A stretch of DNA of 64,000 bases, from contig JAFBJZ010000912.1 of assembly GCA_016785225.1 (NCBI GenBank), positions 2,480,001-2,544,000 on the forward strand, given 5' to 3'. Below the pieces are notes generated by a model. It saw only the letters and a list, made by a program, of their open reading frames with translations, ran no database searches and was not told where the DNA came from. Each line of letters begins with the position of its first letter. The stretch's first letter is position 1. The translations under genes and the position numbers were made by a program. Of this stretch, positions 50,615 through 63,640 are shown in pieces. The stretch is from Psettodes erumei (Eukaryota; Chordata; Actinopteri; Pleuronectiformes; Psettodidae).

Positions 50615-50660
50615 AGGATCCTATAAAGTGCTTGCGGTCCAGAGCAGACGCATGCGCGCT
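50615..50660 (+). promoter_or_regulatory. TATA-like and NRF1-like motifs upstream of cbfb
   Basis: TATAAAG at 50622-50628 is followed by cgcatgcgcg (50649-50658), close to the NRF1 consensus, in a locally CpG-rich stretch. It lies about 1.25 kb upstream of the cbfb start codon. It might mark a distal cbfb promoter or nothing; no transcript evidence is available. Confidence 0.3.
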
Positions 50661-51414
50661 GGCAGCCCCGAGTAACGTGTGTAGTAGTATTATTATTGTG
50701 AATGGGGGTGGAGGAGGAGGTGGCGGTGGGGCGGTATTTTTGGTGTACAGTCACAAGAGCGACTCGGCGGAGCCAGGAAGTAGACTGTTGATGCCTTCAA
50801 GTACTTTCCGCACTGCCGTAATTTAGAAGTTTTTGACCAGTGGCAACAAAGAACAAGAAAGCTGACTGAAGCCACATCAGCAGCTGATGAGTGAAGATTA
50901 AATGTAGACTAATAGACTGCTCTTAGTGCTGTTAACCTGTATGTTGATGCATGTGTCAGTTATTGTTTGTCCCTTTCTTTTGTCATGTCTAGTCAAGTTT
51001 TAGCTATGGACTGATGAATTTTAGTCAATGCCACAAGTTTTTTTTTTAATGTCTCTTTTATGTATTGTTTCACTGACTCGTGCCTATACGTGTATTTAAA
51101 AAAAGAAGAAGAAGAAGGAGAAGAAAAAGTTCAGATCCCAGACAGATATTTCCTCTTCTGACACCAGTGCATAAAACTGCTCTGTGCCATATGATTCATG
51201 ACTCAATTAAAACGACCAGATGAAAAGAAAAAGCCCCTTTCTGTCGTAATCCTTTCTGCTTCATGCATTATCTTTGCCCCACATCTCTTCAGGGTAATCC
51301 ACGGATCGGCGGCAGACCTACTGAGGAAGAAGCACTTGAAAGTTGCAGGTAGACTAAAGACAGCCACAGACTGGGAGCGCTCGTTTGTTGCCACTTGCTC
51401 GAGATCACACGCTC

Positions 51415-51417
<3 letters not shown>

Positions 51418-51463
<46 letters not shown>

Positions 51464-51506
51464 GAAGAGAGAGAGGGGAAGGTGAGAGAGAGAGAGAGAG
51501 AGAGAC
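51418..51506 (+). repeat. (GA)n tract upstream of cbfb
   Basis: Two GA runs (51418-51451 and 51484-51506) with g-rich interruptions, about 400-480 bp before the cbfb ATG, probably in the promoter or 5' UTR. GA repeats at promoters can bind GAGA-type factors; this is inference. Confidence 0.9.
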
Positions 51507-51688
51507 GGTCAAATTGAGCTTTATCTATCGCAGCGGGTCACTTAATAAGAGCCATTGGGAGCCAGAGGCGATCAGGAGCGCGCAGGAACCGCAGTCAGGG
51601 GCAGATCATCATTATAAGAGAAGCGGTCATAATCACAGAGGCCAGCAGCAGAGAGCACATTGCTCCACACAGGGAAGGAAGAAAAAAA

Positions 51689-51691
<3 letters not shown>

Positions 51692-51743
<52 letters not shown>
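51692..51743 (+). repeat. (AC)26 microsatellite in presumed cbfb 5' UTR
   Basis: Fifty-two bases of pure AC directly after an A-rich run (51682-51691), ending 157 bp before the cbfb ATG. Confidence 0.95.
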
Positions 51744-51748
<5 letters not shown>

Positions 51749-51900
51749 GACACGGAAGAGAGCTGAGTGAACGAGAAGCTGAGTGCGGGACAGACGGCAA
51801 GAAACACACTTCAACTTTTGCCGTGCGGGAGAAATTTAAAAAAAACAACAACAACAAGGCTAAAAAGTGAAACCCGAGAGGCCGAAAAGCGTTGGTGAAG

Positions 51901-51978
51901 ATGCCGCGGGTAGTTCCGGACCAGAGGAGCAAGTTTGAGAATGAGGAGTTTTTCCGCAAGTTGAGCAGGGAGTGTGAG
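51901..51978 (+). CDS. cbfb: cbfb exon 1: core-binding factor beta residues 1-26
   Basis: CBF-beta is the non-DNA-binding partner of RUNX transcription factors. It binds the Runt domain in the nucleus, raises DNA affinity and protects RUNX from degradation. This exon encodes MPRVVPDQRSKFENEEFF then RKLSRECE, identical to vertebrate CBF-beta from the first residue. The ATG at 51901 is supported by an in-frame TGA upstream (51868-51870) and by A at position -3. The donor gtgagt starts at 51979 in phase 0. The upstream 500 bp is loaded with GA and CA repeats, so the 5' UTR is unusual in composition. The transcription start is not visible. Confidence 0.97.
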
Positions 51979-52581
51979 GTGAGTCTGACTGTGTCTCCGC
52001 ACACTGGATCCATTCAGTCAGACGGCGGAAATACAGCGAGAGAAGAAGGCTCGTTAGGGGAGGAAAGCATGCTGGCGGGGTGAACGCTTTGAGGCTTCAT
52101 CTAAGTTACCTCATTCATTTTAATCCGCGCTGGAATAAAAACGAAAACAAAAGATTGTCGTATGATGTGTAGCTGGCCTTCTGAAGTTGAGGAAAACACC
52201 TTTTTTGTAGACTTTTCATTCTGATTCTTCATTTATATGTGTGCTCTCTTATTATTTTTTGACGTTATCTATTAAATGCTTCAATGAGTCCAAAAGTGAA
52301 TTTTCTGCCAGTAACCTGTTCTTTTGCTGTTACATTAGATTTTATATGAGCTTCTGATAAAATTAAAAAACACAATGAATTATGCGTTTTGCCTTAAATC
52401 AAAATTCTTGTGGCTTATCTTCACAATGCAGCCTATACTGCCGGCAACGAGCATCGCCATTCACTGTCAAACAGCCTCATTCGGAGTGGTTTCTACTTCA
52501 GATTTAACACATGTTGTTGACTTAGAGTTTATGAAAATGTATATGAGTAAGTGTGTGTTGTTTTTGTCTTTTTTTATGTAG
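51979..52581 (+). other. cbfb: cbfb intron 1
   Basis: A 603-bp intron with gtgagt donor and a T-rich acceptor ttttttatgtag. Nothing else is seen. Confidence 0.95.
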
Positions 52582-52668
52582 ATTAAATATACTGGGTTCA
52601 GAGACCGGCCCCACGAGGAGAGACAAGCCCGCTTCCAGAATGCCTGCAGGGACGGACGATCAGAAGTA
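52582..52668 (+). CDS. cbfb: cbfb exon 2: residues 27-55
   Basis: Eighty-seven nt (29 codons, phase 0 at both ends) read IKYTGFRDRPHEERQARFQN then ACRDGRSEV. This is the start of the CBF-beta barrel that contacts the Runt domain. The last residue is Val where mammals have Ile. The final codon gta is followed by a consensus donor gtaagt at 52669. A cryptic GT three bases earlier gives a far weaker site (gtagta). The match is otherwise residue for residue. Confidence 0.97.
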
Positions 52669-53999
52669 GTAAGTGCAAAATTAATAAGTATATTTTCCTG
52701 TTGTACTGTTCTTGTTGAAGTGTATGTGTGTGATTGTGTGTGTGTGTGTGTGGGGGGGGGTAATTAATGAAAGAGAGACAGTGTGCATGCATGTGTTTAT
52801 GGATGCCAAGCTCAAGTGCACACAGACAGCATATGTCAAATCTTTTCTAGTTTATTAAATGAACCACCACACCGATAGAAAGTAATGAAAGAAACTTTAC
52901 AACCCTCCTCTGCGGGCTCCCAAGTATTAATCACGAGGTTGTCTCCGTTTCAACAGACAGATGAATTCTTATTATGAGAACACTGCAATCAGCTCACTTT
53001 GTGCAGCACTGCAGTGTAGTTTCATGAGCATGAGCCCTGTGTGTGTGTGTGTGTGTGTGTGAGTGTGTCGATGTTTTGATGTGTCCCTGCACCAGGAAGT
53101 AGACGTGGTATCAGACATGCAGACCCACCAGGCTTAACTTCACTTACAGGCTCATCACTTCTTCCCTCTAGATTCTGCAGCTGCAGTCATCCTTGCTTTG
53201 TTTGGCAGAAGCGCACATTAGCACATGTTCTCACACAGGCCCCTTTATGGTCACAACAAACACTGAGAGGGCTGTAATTTGGGGCCTAAAATTGGTCACC
53301 TAAAGTAAATATCACCTGTCATGTCTAATTTTGGTACACATACAGTAACTTGACAACACATCACGGACACAGTACACATTCAGAGGATATACACTGAGTG
53401 AACAGAAAAATAGAAATACCTGTACGATGACTGATAAGTCAAGAAAACGGCTTGCGGTAAATTAATTTAAACACAAACATCATATTTTACACAGTGGCAA
53501 AAATGCTTAAAATTTCTGAGTTCCATAATGGTTACAATTTACTGTTTTTCTTTTTCTTATGTGATGATTTTTTTTTCCTGACAATGTGATCAAACAAGAA
53601 ATTTTATAGACTAATGCATTTACTGATTGATAATTGAGAAAATAACCATAATACCAACTGATCCAACTGCAGCCTGAGTTTTGTTTAGACCTTGAGGTTT
53701 TTTTTGTGTGTTGATTCAGACCTTGGGTTTGTTGTGGTGCTGCGTCAGGCTGCATTACACGTAAAGGTGCTCTTTTTCATTTTCATACACAGAGGAACAG
53801 CCAGTTGGTCGATGCTGCGGTAGGATATTGTTTGTGGCAACAGTGTCACAGCTGAAGAGTGTCGGCGTGCTGGATCGGTCCCCCTCCATTTCCAAAACCA
53901 CACTCGTCTCTAGCCACGTCTTCAAACGCACTCGGCCGTTGAGATGGGTGCCTCTCAAAAACAATTAGCTGATGTGAAGAGACAAAGTACTCTTACTGA

Positions 54000-54392
54000 G
54001 CTTTTTGTCTAATGAGAAGTCCAAATTGTAAAATATAGTCCTTTAAAAGCATGTATAATCAACCAAAATTTACTTACAGTAAAAAAGTAAAAGTATCCAT
54101 GCAGGTCTCTTTCAGAACTGTATTTATTATTATCTTGGATTATTATTACTCATGCACATGTAAGCAGCATTTTATTCGTGTAGCTGGCCCGAGGTGAAGC
54201 TGATTGGAGCAAATTTTCTGTGCTGCTTTGTGATTTGACTTGCTGTACAACAATGCATCATATTTTATACGCTCATCATAGGTTTTTAAAATGTTAAGTA
54301 ATTGCAGTACAAAATTAAAAATACTCAACTTAAGTACAAGTACCTCAGAATTGTACCTACTAAAGATTCAGAGTTGTTTTCCCACCGCTGAC
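54000..54392. mobile_element. hAT-like non-autonomous repeat fragment
   Basis: The phrases ctcaacttaagtacaagtac, ctcagaattgtacctacta and gttttcccaccgctgac, with agtaaaaaagtaaaagta near the other end, resemble the end of a short element very common in teleosts (aagtacaagtacctcaaaattgtact...ccaccactg). The assignment to hAT is from memory and tentative; no transposase is present. Confidence 0.5.
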
Positions 54393-57300
54393 AAAAAGTA
54401 GTGTTTGAAAAGTCATAGAGACGTTTTCCTTGATGAGCACAGAACGTCCCCATGTTTTACTGTCTTCACTTAGACATTTTCTCCATGAACACAGCTGAAC
54501 TTGTTTGACCTTGCATGTTTTCCTTTTAAAAACTGCTGGGCGTTGCATTTGCGATGAGCAATTTATACCTTCAAAGCAAGTCAGTGCACATTCATATTGT
54601 CATTATGAAATTACTGCGTGACGTCTGTCCTAAAGTTCCTAAATCATGTCCTCAACAAAAGGTGAGGCCGGGCGAAAAGCCTTTAGGCTGCTGGCACAAA
54701 CACACACAAACACATGGCAGCTTCTGCTGTCTTACTCATCCTCAAGGTATTTTTCACAAACATGCTGTCATCATCGCAGGAGGGGGCAGCACGGAGGGGG
54801 CTACATCTAGTTTTACCATCTTTTAGTGGGACATGATGCGTCCGTCTGTCTGACTGTCTGTCCTCACTGTATTTATAAGCCTCTTCTGCTGTGAGAATTG
54901 ATGGCCACGGTTTTAATGGTTTGACGGCAGCTGTGACATCATGTCGCTGATTTATCTATCGGCCAGACGCCGCTAAAGACCTCCTGCTATTTTCATGGCC
55001 AGTGTGAGCAAGTATCAGACACAATGAGACTGAAACGCGCTGTCGATGATCACTTTTTATAGATGAGACGGACGAACGAAACCCAAATAAGCGGTAAACT
55101 GTGGTCAGCGTATTGGGGCGGCACTGAAATGTCCCCCTCCGTTCAAAAAGGCATTTTGTTTATTGTTACTTCACTCGGATGCTTGTGCTTCACAGTGCAG
55201 GATGATGCACTTGCAGACACTAGAAGACTGTTTTCACGTTCATCCGCTGAAGAGGGAACGTTTATCTGTGCCATCTTAAAGTCTCAGTTTAAGATGTCGT
55301 GACATCACAGCCAGTTTGGAGGACAGCGTGCTCCAATGTGCATCTTACACAAGTGTAGTGTGTGCACATTGATCTCTCCTTTTATTAAAGTGGGAGACAT
55401 CTTGAGACAGGGAGTTCCCCTTCTGAAATAAAACATATTTATCTGGATTTTTCTCAGGGAGACGGATTAGGTGTTGTGTTTAATATTTTAAACTAGTTAA
55501 ATAATTTCCCAAAAAAGTTATAAATAAAGTTTGCTGCTAAGGTCATTAATGTAGTATTTATTTTTCCAGACATGTAAATTTTGAATAGTTAGTTATATGA
55601 AGAAGAAACTGGTTAATCAAATAAATAAAAGGCCTGTTAAAGGGGACAGAAAATGAATAACATTTATTTATCTGTTATGTGCATATATACAGCATTAGGT
55701 TAATGTTTTTTCGTCTATAATATATTTCTTTTTTCTTGTGGTTTTTCCTTCTGTTTCATTCATTCTAGTGGGATTTATAAGCATTCATTCTGATAATTAT
55801 AAATGCAGTTCAATCAAACTAGCACTTTTATCTTTGATCCAAAAATTTGTCTTATTCTCTGTTTCTTCTTTTTTTTACAATATTCTGTACATACTGTGTC
55901 ATGTAAATATGGTAATGGAAAGCTGTTTTTAGTTTGTGTTCACACAAACATCACAGGCACACACACACACACACACATGTATGTGTGGATCAAATCACAA
56001 GTCGACTGAAATGTTCAACATTGATTTGATGAATGGGACAATAATTCAAAGTAAATTTTCTTCTGCTCAGCTCATTAGAGATGAGTCACTTTATAAACTG
56101 CTATTGATTTTCATGCTGCGCTGGTCTCTTTCTCTTCCCGCCTTTCTCTCTTCCTTGCTCTCTGTCTGTTTACGTCCTTTTATTAAATTTCCTTTGTTTT
56201 GTTCTTTTGTGTCTTCATCTCACTTCCATTTCCTCTCTCTCTCTCTTTGTCTGACTTTCTTTCGCTTTCTTTACCACCACGGTCCTGTTTCCCCTCATTT
56301 TGCTTCCTCTTTTTTTCGTTTCCTCCATTTCTCTCTGCCTCACTCTCTTTTCTCTCTCCTCCTTTGTCTCTCCATTCCCCTCCATCTCTCTTCTCTCTTT
56401 CAGCCTCTCCTTCCCTCTTTTCCAGCAGTAGTAGGCAGCAAATTGGTATCAGATGGTTGTAATCCAATACTTCAAATACAGCAGAAATGATGACTCGGGT
56501 GTTCTTTGAGCTCTCGTTTCTGCATGTGTGTGTGTGTGTGTCCGTGTACATGCTCAGTGTTGTTCTCTCCTTCTTCTCTTTCATTCAGTGTTTCTCTTTC
56601 ATGCGCTCACTCTCTGATGAGGGGCAGATTTGACAGGGTGCATTTTTCATATGCTTCCAGCTTCAGTTGCAGCCCTAATGCCCTTAGTATTGATCTGTCC
56701 CAGCAAACACAACACATCCCACACAAACACACAAAGACAATAGACACACATTCACATGGGCACGCATAAAAGAGCAGCCATTTCTAACTAGATTGTCTGT
56801 CTCTCTGTAATTCATTGCTTTCCCACTGCAATAGAGAAATGCATTGTATTGATTTTAATTTATCTTGAGAGAAATGTCTCCCATTAGAGCACGGAGTCAT
56901 TTTACAGAAATCGGAAAAAGAGGAGAGCTACAGTATGATATGATTATATGTGTGTGGGGGGAGCAGGCCAGTGGTTTGCTCTGTGCTTTTTGTTTTAAGA
57001 AGAGAGTGGTCAGACCAAGAAGAAACTGAGCGGGTTGAGGAGAGGAGGACAAGAACAACTTTGATGTCAACTTTAAGTCTATCAAACTTAAACCATTCCA
57101 GGCTTCAGCCCAAATGACACATTTACACTTATTCAAACATTCAGCTAGGTATGCAAGAGCCCTCTGGAAACGTTTCTGTGAAACCATGATAACTGCATGT
57201 ACTTCATCAGTATTTCAACATCTTGAGCTTATGTGTTTGAACCTGCATTAAATAACAGTTCTGATTTTAAAGTGGCTTTCCAGGAATTTGTAGTATTACA

Positions 57301-57589
57301 TTTCCATAAAGTTTGGTCTGTGTCGGAGAAGCATATTTCTAAAACAGAAGGGTTCAAATCGATGTAGCCTTTTGCAATGCAGGCTTTATAATGTTGTAGT
57401 TTCAAAGGCCATGCACTCTTAGATAAGCCAGTCTGAAATCATTTTTTCAGACTTGACAAAGCTGCTCCAGAAGCCCAGAAGAAAATACAGCTGTTTTTAC
57501 AAGCCGTGTAATATTCCCCGTAATAGCAAGCTGACTATTAAATGTTAAATCAGTGGGGTGCTGCTTTACCATTAGTAAAACTTTATGTG

Positions 57590-58080
57590 AAAGGTAGTTT
57601 GTGGAGCGGGAGACAGTACCTTACTCTGCCACCTTGTATTGAGCTTTTAGCTTCTTTTAGCTCATTGTTTTGTTCCCTCGATCTTAGACTGTAAGTTTAG
57701 GTCTCGCAGTTTTCATCAAACCTCAAAGAAACAAAAAAACATAGGCAGCCATTTTTGATTGTAAACAAGCTGTGACTTGCTCACACTGCACTACCTGTCC
57801 AGCGTGAAAACGGCACAGGAACGACGTACACAAATGGCCGGTGAAGCCGCTGGAGTCTTGGAGATCATTATGCCTGAAAAGAGCTTGAATCTGTGTGAGC
57901 CGGACTTTTGATTCATCACATATCTGGAGGCATTGATTGGGTCACGGTGTTGTTCTGTGTCTGCTTGATGCACAGTTTTTCAACTATTCAACGACCAATC
58001 ACATCACAGTGTTTGTCACTTTATTTCAAAATCTTTCTGCCCCCTCGTGGGAGAAGAAATCACTGGATGCAGCTTTAAGT
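57590..58080. mobile_element. Possible fish interspersed repeat ending near cbfb exon 3
   Basis: The block ends gccccctcgtgggagaagaa then atcactggatgcagctttaa, a pattern I associate with ends of short repeats in fish, and contains aggcagccatttttgattgt. Terminal inverted repeats could not be confirmed. If real, the element stops about 50 bp before exon 3. Confidence 0.35.
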
Positions 58081-58129
58081 GTCACAGCTAACTGAATTTA
58101 TTCTCTCTCTCTCTGTCTCCCATCCCCAG

Positions 58130-58246
58130 GCCTTTGTAGCTACAGGTACCAACCTCTCGCTCCAGTTCTTTCCAGCCAACCTGCACGGAGATCAGAGGCA
58201 GGTTCCTACAAGGGAATACGTTGACTTCGAAAGAGAGACAGGAAAG
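58130..58246 (+). CDS. cbfb: cbfb exon 3: residues 56-94
   Basis: The acceptor catccccag and donor gtaggg bound 117 nt (39 codons, phase 0), the same length as in mammals. The protein is AFVATGTNLSLQFFPANL, HGDQRQVPTREYVDFERE and TGK. AFVATGTNLSLQFFPA and REYVD are invariant CBF-beta core residues. The stretch NLHGDQRQVPT differs from the mammalian loop (SWQGEQRQTPS), as expected for a surface loop in fish. Exons 4 onward (starting VYLKAP in mammals) are not found before the window ends, so the gene is cut at the right edge. Confidence 0.97.
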
Positions 58247-60808
58247 GTAGGGCGAGTGCAAGATACACACACACACACACACACACACATACACACACAC
58301 TTCTCTCTGTTGCTCTTCACCTGTTGTAAATGTCATACAGTCTTAGTTGAGTGGCAAGACTCAAAAGAGAATAAGTGACGTTTAACCATCCAAACTGCTG
58401 GGAAAATATCATTTCAACATCAGTTGGATTCAAAAGCCTCTTCATTCAGTCATGTGCTCCTGATTCATCCACCGCTGTTGTCACACTTGACAATGTGAAA
58501 CTTTTTGAGAAAAAAATTGCTTTTGCAGAAACACATATGCTGCTCTTGCTCTCTGTTCCGCTTTCATTTCATTTCATGAAAATGACACCACGACAAAGAC
58601 AAAAAAAATCATGTGATCCTGGGCGCAAAAGTGTCAAGCCTCATTATCCCGATCGGAGGTGCGTGTCAGGGTATGTCAGTTGTGTACGTTGACATCTGAC
58701 ATGTTCATCGCTTGTTGAAGCTGACAGCCCTTAACAGAATGCAGATTGATTCGGGTGTCAGGTTGAAGACAAGTAAACAAAGACAAATTAGGGCGATCGA
58801 TTTGTTATCGGCATCATGTTGTGCAAAGCCGAGCCTTTAAATCATGTGTGCTGGGTGTGTGTCGCTCTGTGGTGCTTTTAAAACGGTGCCTGCTGGCCTC
58901 ATACCAACCACCAAACAAACTGGTCACACTGATCAAATCATTGCTGAGCATCCTGTCACTTGATGAAAAGCATTGTTTGCTCATAGTGCTCATGCTCATT
59001 TAAGATCACAGACAAAGTTAAACAACATCAAGAGCTCAGATGATGTTACTTTGCAGCTGTTGTCAAGGTGATATCCACTGTACAACACAGCAGTGCTGCT
59101 GCTGTGTTTATGTGTATGTTAATTGTCTCCCCTGGCGCTAAGCCTGGACTCGTGTGTGTGAGTGTAGGTCTGTGTGTGTCAGAAGGCCTCCACGGACACT
59201 GGCCAGCTGAAATGAATGCCGGCTGGCAGCTCATTAAAAATGCATTCTGGGTGAATCGATGGACCTCCGTGCCCCTGACGGGCCAATCTCACACTGTTAA
59301 TTATTTAACACAAGTGCCCTGATAGTTGGGACCAGTGTATGTGTGTGTATGTGTGTGTTTATGGGTGTCAGACAAAGAAAGAAAGAAAGAATGCATGCGT
59401 ATGCCTGAGACAGTGTACGTGTGTGTGTGTGTGTGTGTGTGTGTAAGGCGATATCCTCTTCTTTGTCACCTCAGTAATGCAACTTTTAATAAGACCAGCA
59501 GTTCCACAGTTGTTGTGAGGAACTAAAGCCAAGCTCTCTCTCTGTGTCACACACACACACATAAACACACATCTAGTGACTCTGATAAACATGCTAGCTG
59601 TCTTCTCTTTCATCCATAACCATCTTTTGAACTGAAAATCATGTCATGCTGCTCACAGTAAGTTACTCCAGATCTTTTTTCATCCTCCTCCAACAAAAGA
59701 CACAAGTATAAGGTTTCACCCTTTTATGTAATATTCATTTTAAAACGACAGGCGCGTGCAGAATGTGGTTTCCTCAGTGCAATTTACTGTAAAAAGAAGT
59801 ATTGTTGAGAAGAAAGTGGACAACTTCCCTTCAGCAGTGCAGGGCCTATAATTGTTTACTGAGTTTACTTTTTATTTTTGGGGGGGATATTGCTCTATCA
59901 GGATTTCATATTCACACTGATAAAGAAACACTCATATACACAAAAACGCACACACACAAACACACACACACCCTGCCTCATGATCCCACTGGAGCTCCCT
60001 GCAGAATACAACTGTCAAGCCAAGGCAGAAATCTTGTGTACGTTGCAACTTCTTCTCTTAATTACTGTCACTGCATACACACACACAAACACACACGCAA
60101 ATACACCCATGCTTAGAGATAGTTTTATCTCTCCAGATATAATGCTGCTTTATCTGGTTTACAAACTATTCTGTAGACCCCAAAACTGTTAAATGGAAAA
60201 TGGTATGGTGTTAAAAGGTAATCATTCCTCATTTTTTTTTGTCATTTTTGGTACAAGACATAAAACACCAACTGGCTAATTGCAGTACACTCGTGAACAT
60301 AAATGTTCAAACATTATCATTAGTTTTTTTTGTCAGTAATTGGGGTGCATTGGGGAAAGAAGATGAACTGAAGAGGGATAGAGAAGGATGAGACAGTAGC
60401 TCATGAGCTATGATTCAGACCAAGCTACCAGGTTGCTGTTTTTGCCCCTCTTTCTTTATTTTTATTACTTTTCCCTGCATATTTTCTCTCTCTCGGCTTC
60501 CCTGTTCCTTCCTCTGTTTGTTATTCTTGTGGCATTTTATATGAACATCCACACTGCGTGTCTCTCTCCTCGTCCCTCCCTTCTTCCCTCTCTCCGTTCC
60601 TTATGGGTTTTGCATACATCCTCATTCCCACCGTACTGTACGTCCCCCATTCCCTCCATTTATCCTCTCCTCCTTCATTTGCTCCCATCCTCCCTCCATC
60701 CGATCTGCCCCCTCCCTTCCTCCCTCTCTCCCGCCTTCATTTCCAAACATAGACGGTGCCAAACCAAAAGGGTAGCACAGCCAGGTTAAACTTGGCGGCT
60801 AAATATAA

Positions 60809-60814
60809 TGTGTG

Positions 60815-60897
<83 letters not shown>

Positions 60898-60916
60898 TGT
60901 GTGTGTGTGTGTGTGT
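60809..60916. repeat. (TG)n microsatellite, about 108 bp
   Basis: A near-pure TG repeat with a C interruption near 60821 and a register slip (ggtg) at 60890-60891. Confidence 0.95.
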
Positions 60917-63582
60917 TTGGCATGTGTGTGTGTGTCTGTTTGGGAGACAGAGAGAGAAGGAGAGTAGAAGCACAGGCCTTTAGTGTCGTTGCAGGCTAAT
61001 GGGAGCCAGCTGTGGAGGAGGTTAATTTTGGTGCTAGCTGCTAACTTGCTACCAAGCATTAACCCTGTCCTGGACATGAACTGTAGCATCAGCCTTCGAT
61101 GCAATAGACCTCCTTTCAGAGCATTTATGTCTTGTATAAAATGTATTCAGGGAGGTGTTTACATGTTTAACACACTCTGTAAAAGTGTTTCTGTAGATGT
61201 ACAACTTGTTTGTCACATTTGTGTTGTTTCTTTTTAGAAATTTGCTACAGTTTTGCAGTTTTGTTCTGAAATTAGGACAATATGTACATTAATGTTACTC
61301 ACTTTTATCATCACTTAGATTCATTTTCCTGTTAAATTAAATCCATGTGGTTCCTGTAATTCTGTACATTTTTGTGGCACTTGTTGGTAATAGATTGTGC
61401 ATTCACTCGTTTATTAAAAATCACTAATTTACATTTTTCCATGCTGGCAAATATTCTATCCCTTCCTTCCTTCCTTCCTCACTTTCTTCCTGTGTTTGTG
61501 GTTGACATGCTTCTTTTATTCTGCAGGTAAAGCAGATACTGGTCTTTCCATCCTATCCTGTGCTCCATCCCTGCAGTGTGTCTGTGCGTGTGGTAAAGAT
61601 TGTGGGGCTGAAACTTTACTGAAAGTTTTACTTTTTGCAGGGAGCTGCACTGACTATGCCACAGCTTCTGTGGTGCACTTGGCAGGCTGGTGAAACATGT
61701 TAAATTGATTAACATGACAGTAGCCCAGGAGAAGTTAGTGCCGATTTTCATTATGCTCCCATTGCGTCTCTACTAAAGTGTCGAGGTGAAGTAGCTATTA
61801 CAGAGCTGACTGTGGGGGGGTTCAGAATAGAAACAGGCTGAGATTTGCTCAGCGCGGAACTTGTGCTCGTGGAAAAGTCATATCTGAGGATGTGACTTCA
61901 GACAAGGTCAGTAATAATAATAAGGTTGAACCCACAGGAATTACTCTGGAAGTTTTACTTAAGGGAGTTTCACTCAGTGTGTCTGTGTGCGTGCATGCTG
62001 GTGCGCAACAGTAAGTCTGTACACTCACTCCCTCTGCATGCTGATGAGATGGTGGCGCCAGACTGATTGCGTAGCCTTATACACAGATATATGCACGTTT
62101 ACACACAGACACAAGCATATAAACAGTAAAGTACAGAGAGACAAGAGTGAAAAGAGGCAGAAAGAGACAAAGAGAGGTTAGCGGTGGTGGAGAAGGGCTG
62201 AATGAGAAGCAGATGATGGTCTGTCAGCTACGTGAGGAGGGGGAACTGTCAGGGAGCATTCAGACACAAAGCACAGAGCAGAAAACCACGTGTAGGGCTT
62301 CATTCATTCTCAGAGGGTGGGTAGGCAGTTGTATTTTTCGTTACTTTATTGATTATGTGCTGGAGCTGTTTTTACTACCACTAAAGCTTTCTTCAGTGCG
62401 ACTGACCGTAGAGAATCAAATCACTAAAATCAAATTGACCGCACACCAATTTACACATACTTTTATACATGGGGAATTCTCACATCCCGAGGATGAGACT
62501 TCTTTGGGTTCTTTATCTACACCTCCTGGAGATACATGGAGGTACAAGTTAGTTTGGAGTTGTGACGACTCAATCACCTTATAGCTCTGTTTTGCTCTTG
62601 ACCATCCCTGAATGGGAAACGCTACTTTCAGCAGCTTTCTTTGCTGAAGCAAAGAAAATAATGAACCGAAAAATGCTAAAGACCTGAGGTGAAGAAGAGC
62701 CAAGGGAACGGCAGAGTTGGATGATTTTCTGACGATTTATCACCAGGAGCAACAACTATATATAAAACTCTGAGCTTGTATCAACCTCCAGGCAATTTTA
62801 AGCAATACTGTTAATATCTTAAAGAAAATATTCTTATTTCTGTTGGGAGTGGCATTCAGTTCTTACATTGATGTCACTTCCCAACTTTTTTTCCCCTATT
62901 TCATCATCGTTCTTTGCTCTTCACACCACATGATTAGATATCATTATTGTCCCAGTGAAGAACGAAGGCAAAAAATATTGCAAATATGGACACAGGTGTT
63001 CGTTAACTGTGCAAATATTTTATTGTACCTTTGCAGCACTGCAGCTCCACACCTAGAACAAAGTAGAACAGCTTTTGCTGTATTGTGCATGATGGGGATC
63101 GACAGTCAGTGATAAAAAAAAGTCCCAGTCACTTAAAGAATATGGCACATGCATTCAGCCATCTGAAGAGGTAAAATGATAAAATCCCTTTTGCCCTTAC
63201 ACATCAAATATTGAGTAAATAAAACAGGAGTGGTAGAGTACAAGTGTTGTCACAGGGTGAGCACTTCCAATGCAGTCAGAGCCAGACTGTACAGTGTAAT
63301 AGGTGCAAGATGTTCTGGTGTACAGACTGGAGCAGATTATGATGTGGTGACTGTTCAGATCCTCCCACAGCTGTAGCACCAGTCCAGTCTTTGGAAAGCA
63401 CCCGGGTCGAGCAGTGTTTAAACATGTCAGAAAGTCAACATGACCGGTACCTCCTTCAGCTCGATGTCAGCAAAATAGTTCAGCTGCTTATTCAGTATTG
63501 TGTTTGTCATTTTCTGTTTGAGGTTCTCGGGCTTCAGCATATAGAAAAAGAGGGAGAGTTCGTGATTATTTAGATGGCAATG

Positions 63583-63609
63583 ATCTCTCACTCTCTCTCT
63601 CTCTCTCTC

Positions 63610-63640
<31 letters not shown>
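63583..63640. repeat. Compound (CT)n / (CA)n microsatellite
   Basis: About 15 CT units followed directly by about 12 CA units in cbfb intron 3. Confidence 0.9.

Larger units (their letters stand above)
52669..58129 (+). other. cbfb: cbfb intron 2
   Basis: A 5.5-kb intron with a TG run (53039-53062), two interspersed-repeat pieces (54000-54392 and about 57590-58080) and a pyrimidine-rich block (56110-56420). Open frames in that block are simple-sequence. No additional exon is seen. Confidence 0.9.

Noticed and set aside
52666..52671. Alternative donor three bases upstream at the end of cbfb exon 2
   Set aside because: gtagta is a poor donor while gtaagt at 52669 is near-perfect and keeps the conserved exon length.
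55936..56490. 184-codon open frame on the + strand in cbfb intron 2
   Set aside because: Mostly a CT-rich simple-sequence block (Leu/Ser/Phe/Pro); no family resemblance.
60403..60789. 128-codon open frame in cbfb intron 3
   Set aside because: Pyrimidine-rich simple sequence; no domain or splice signals.
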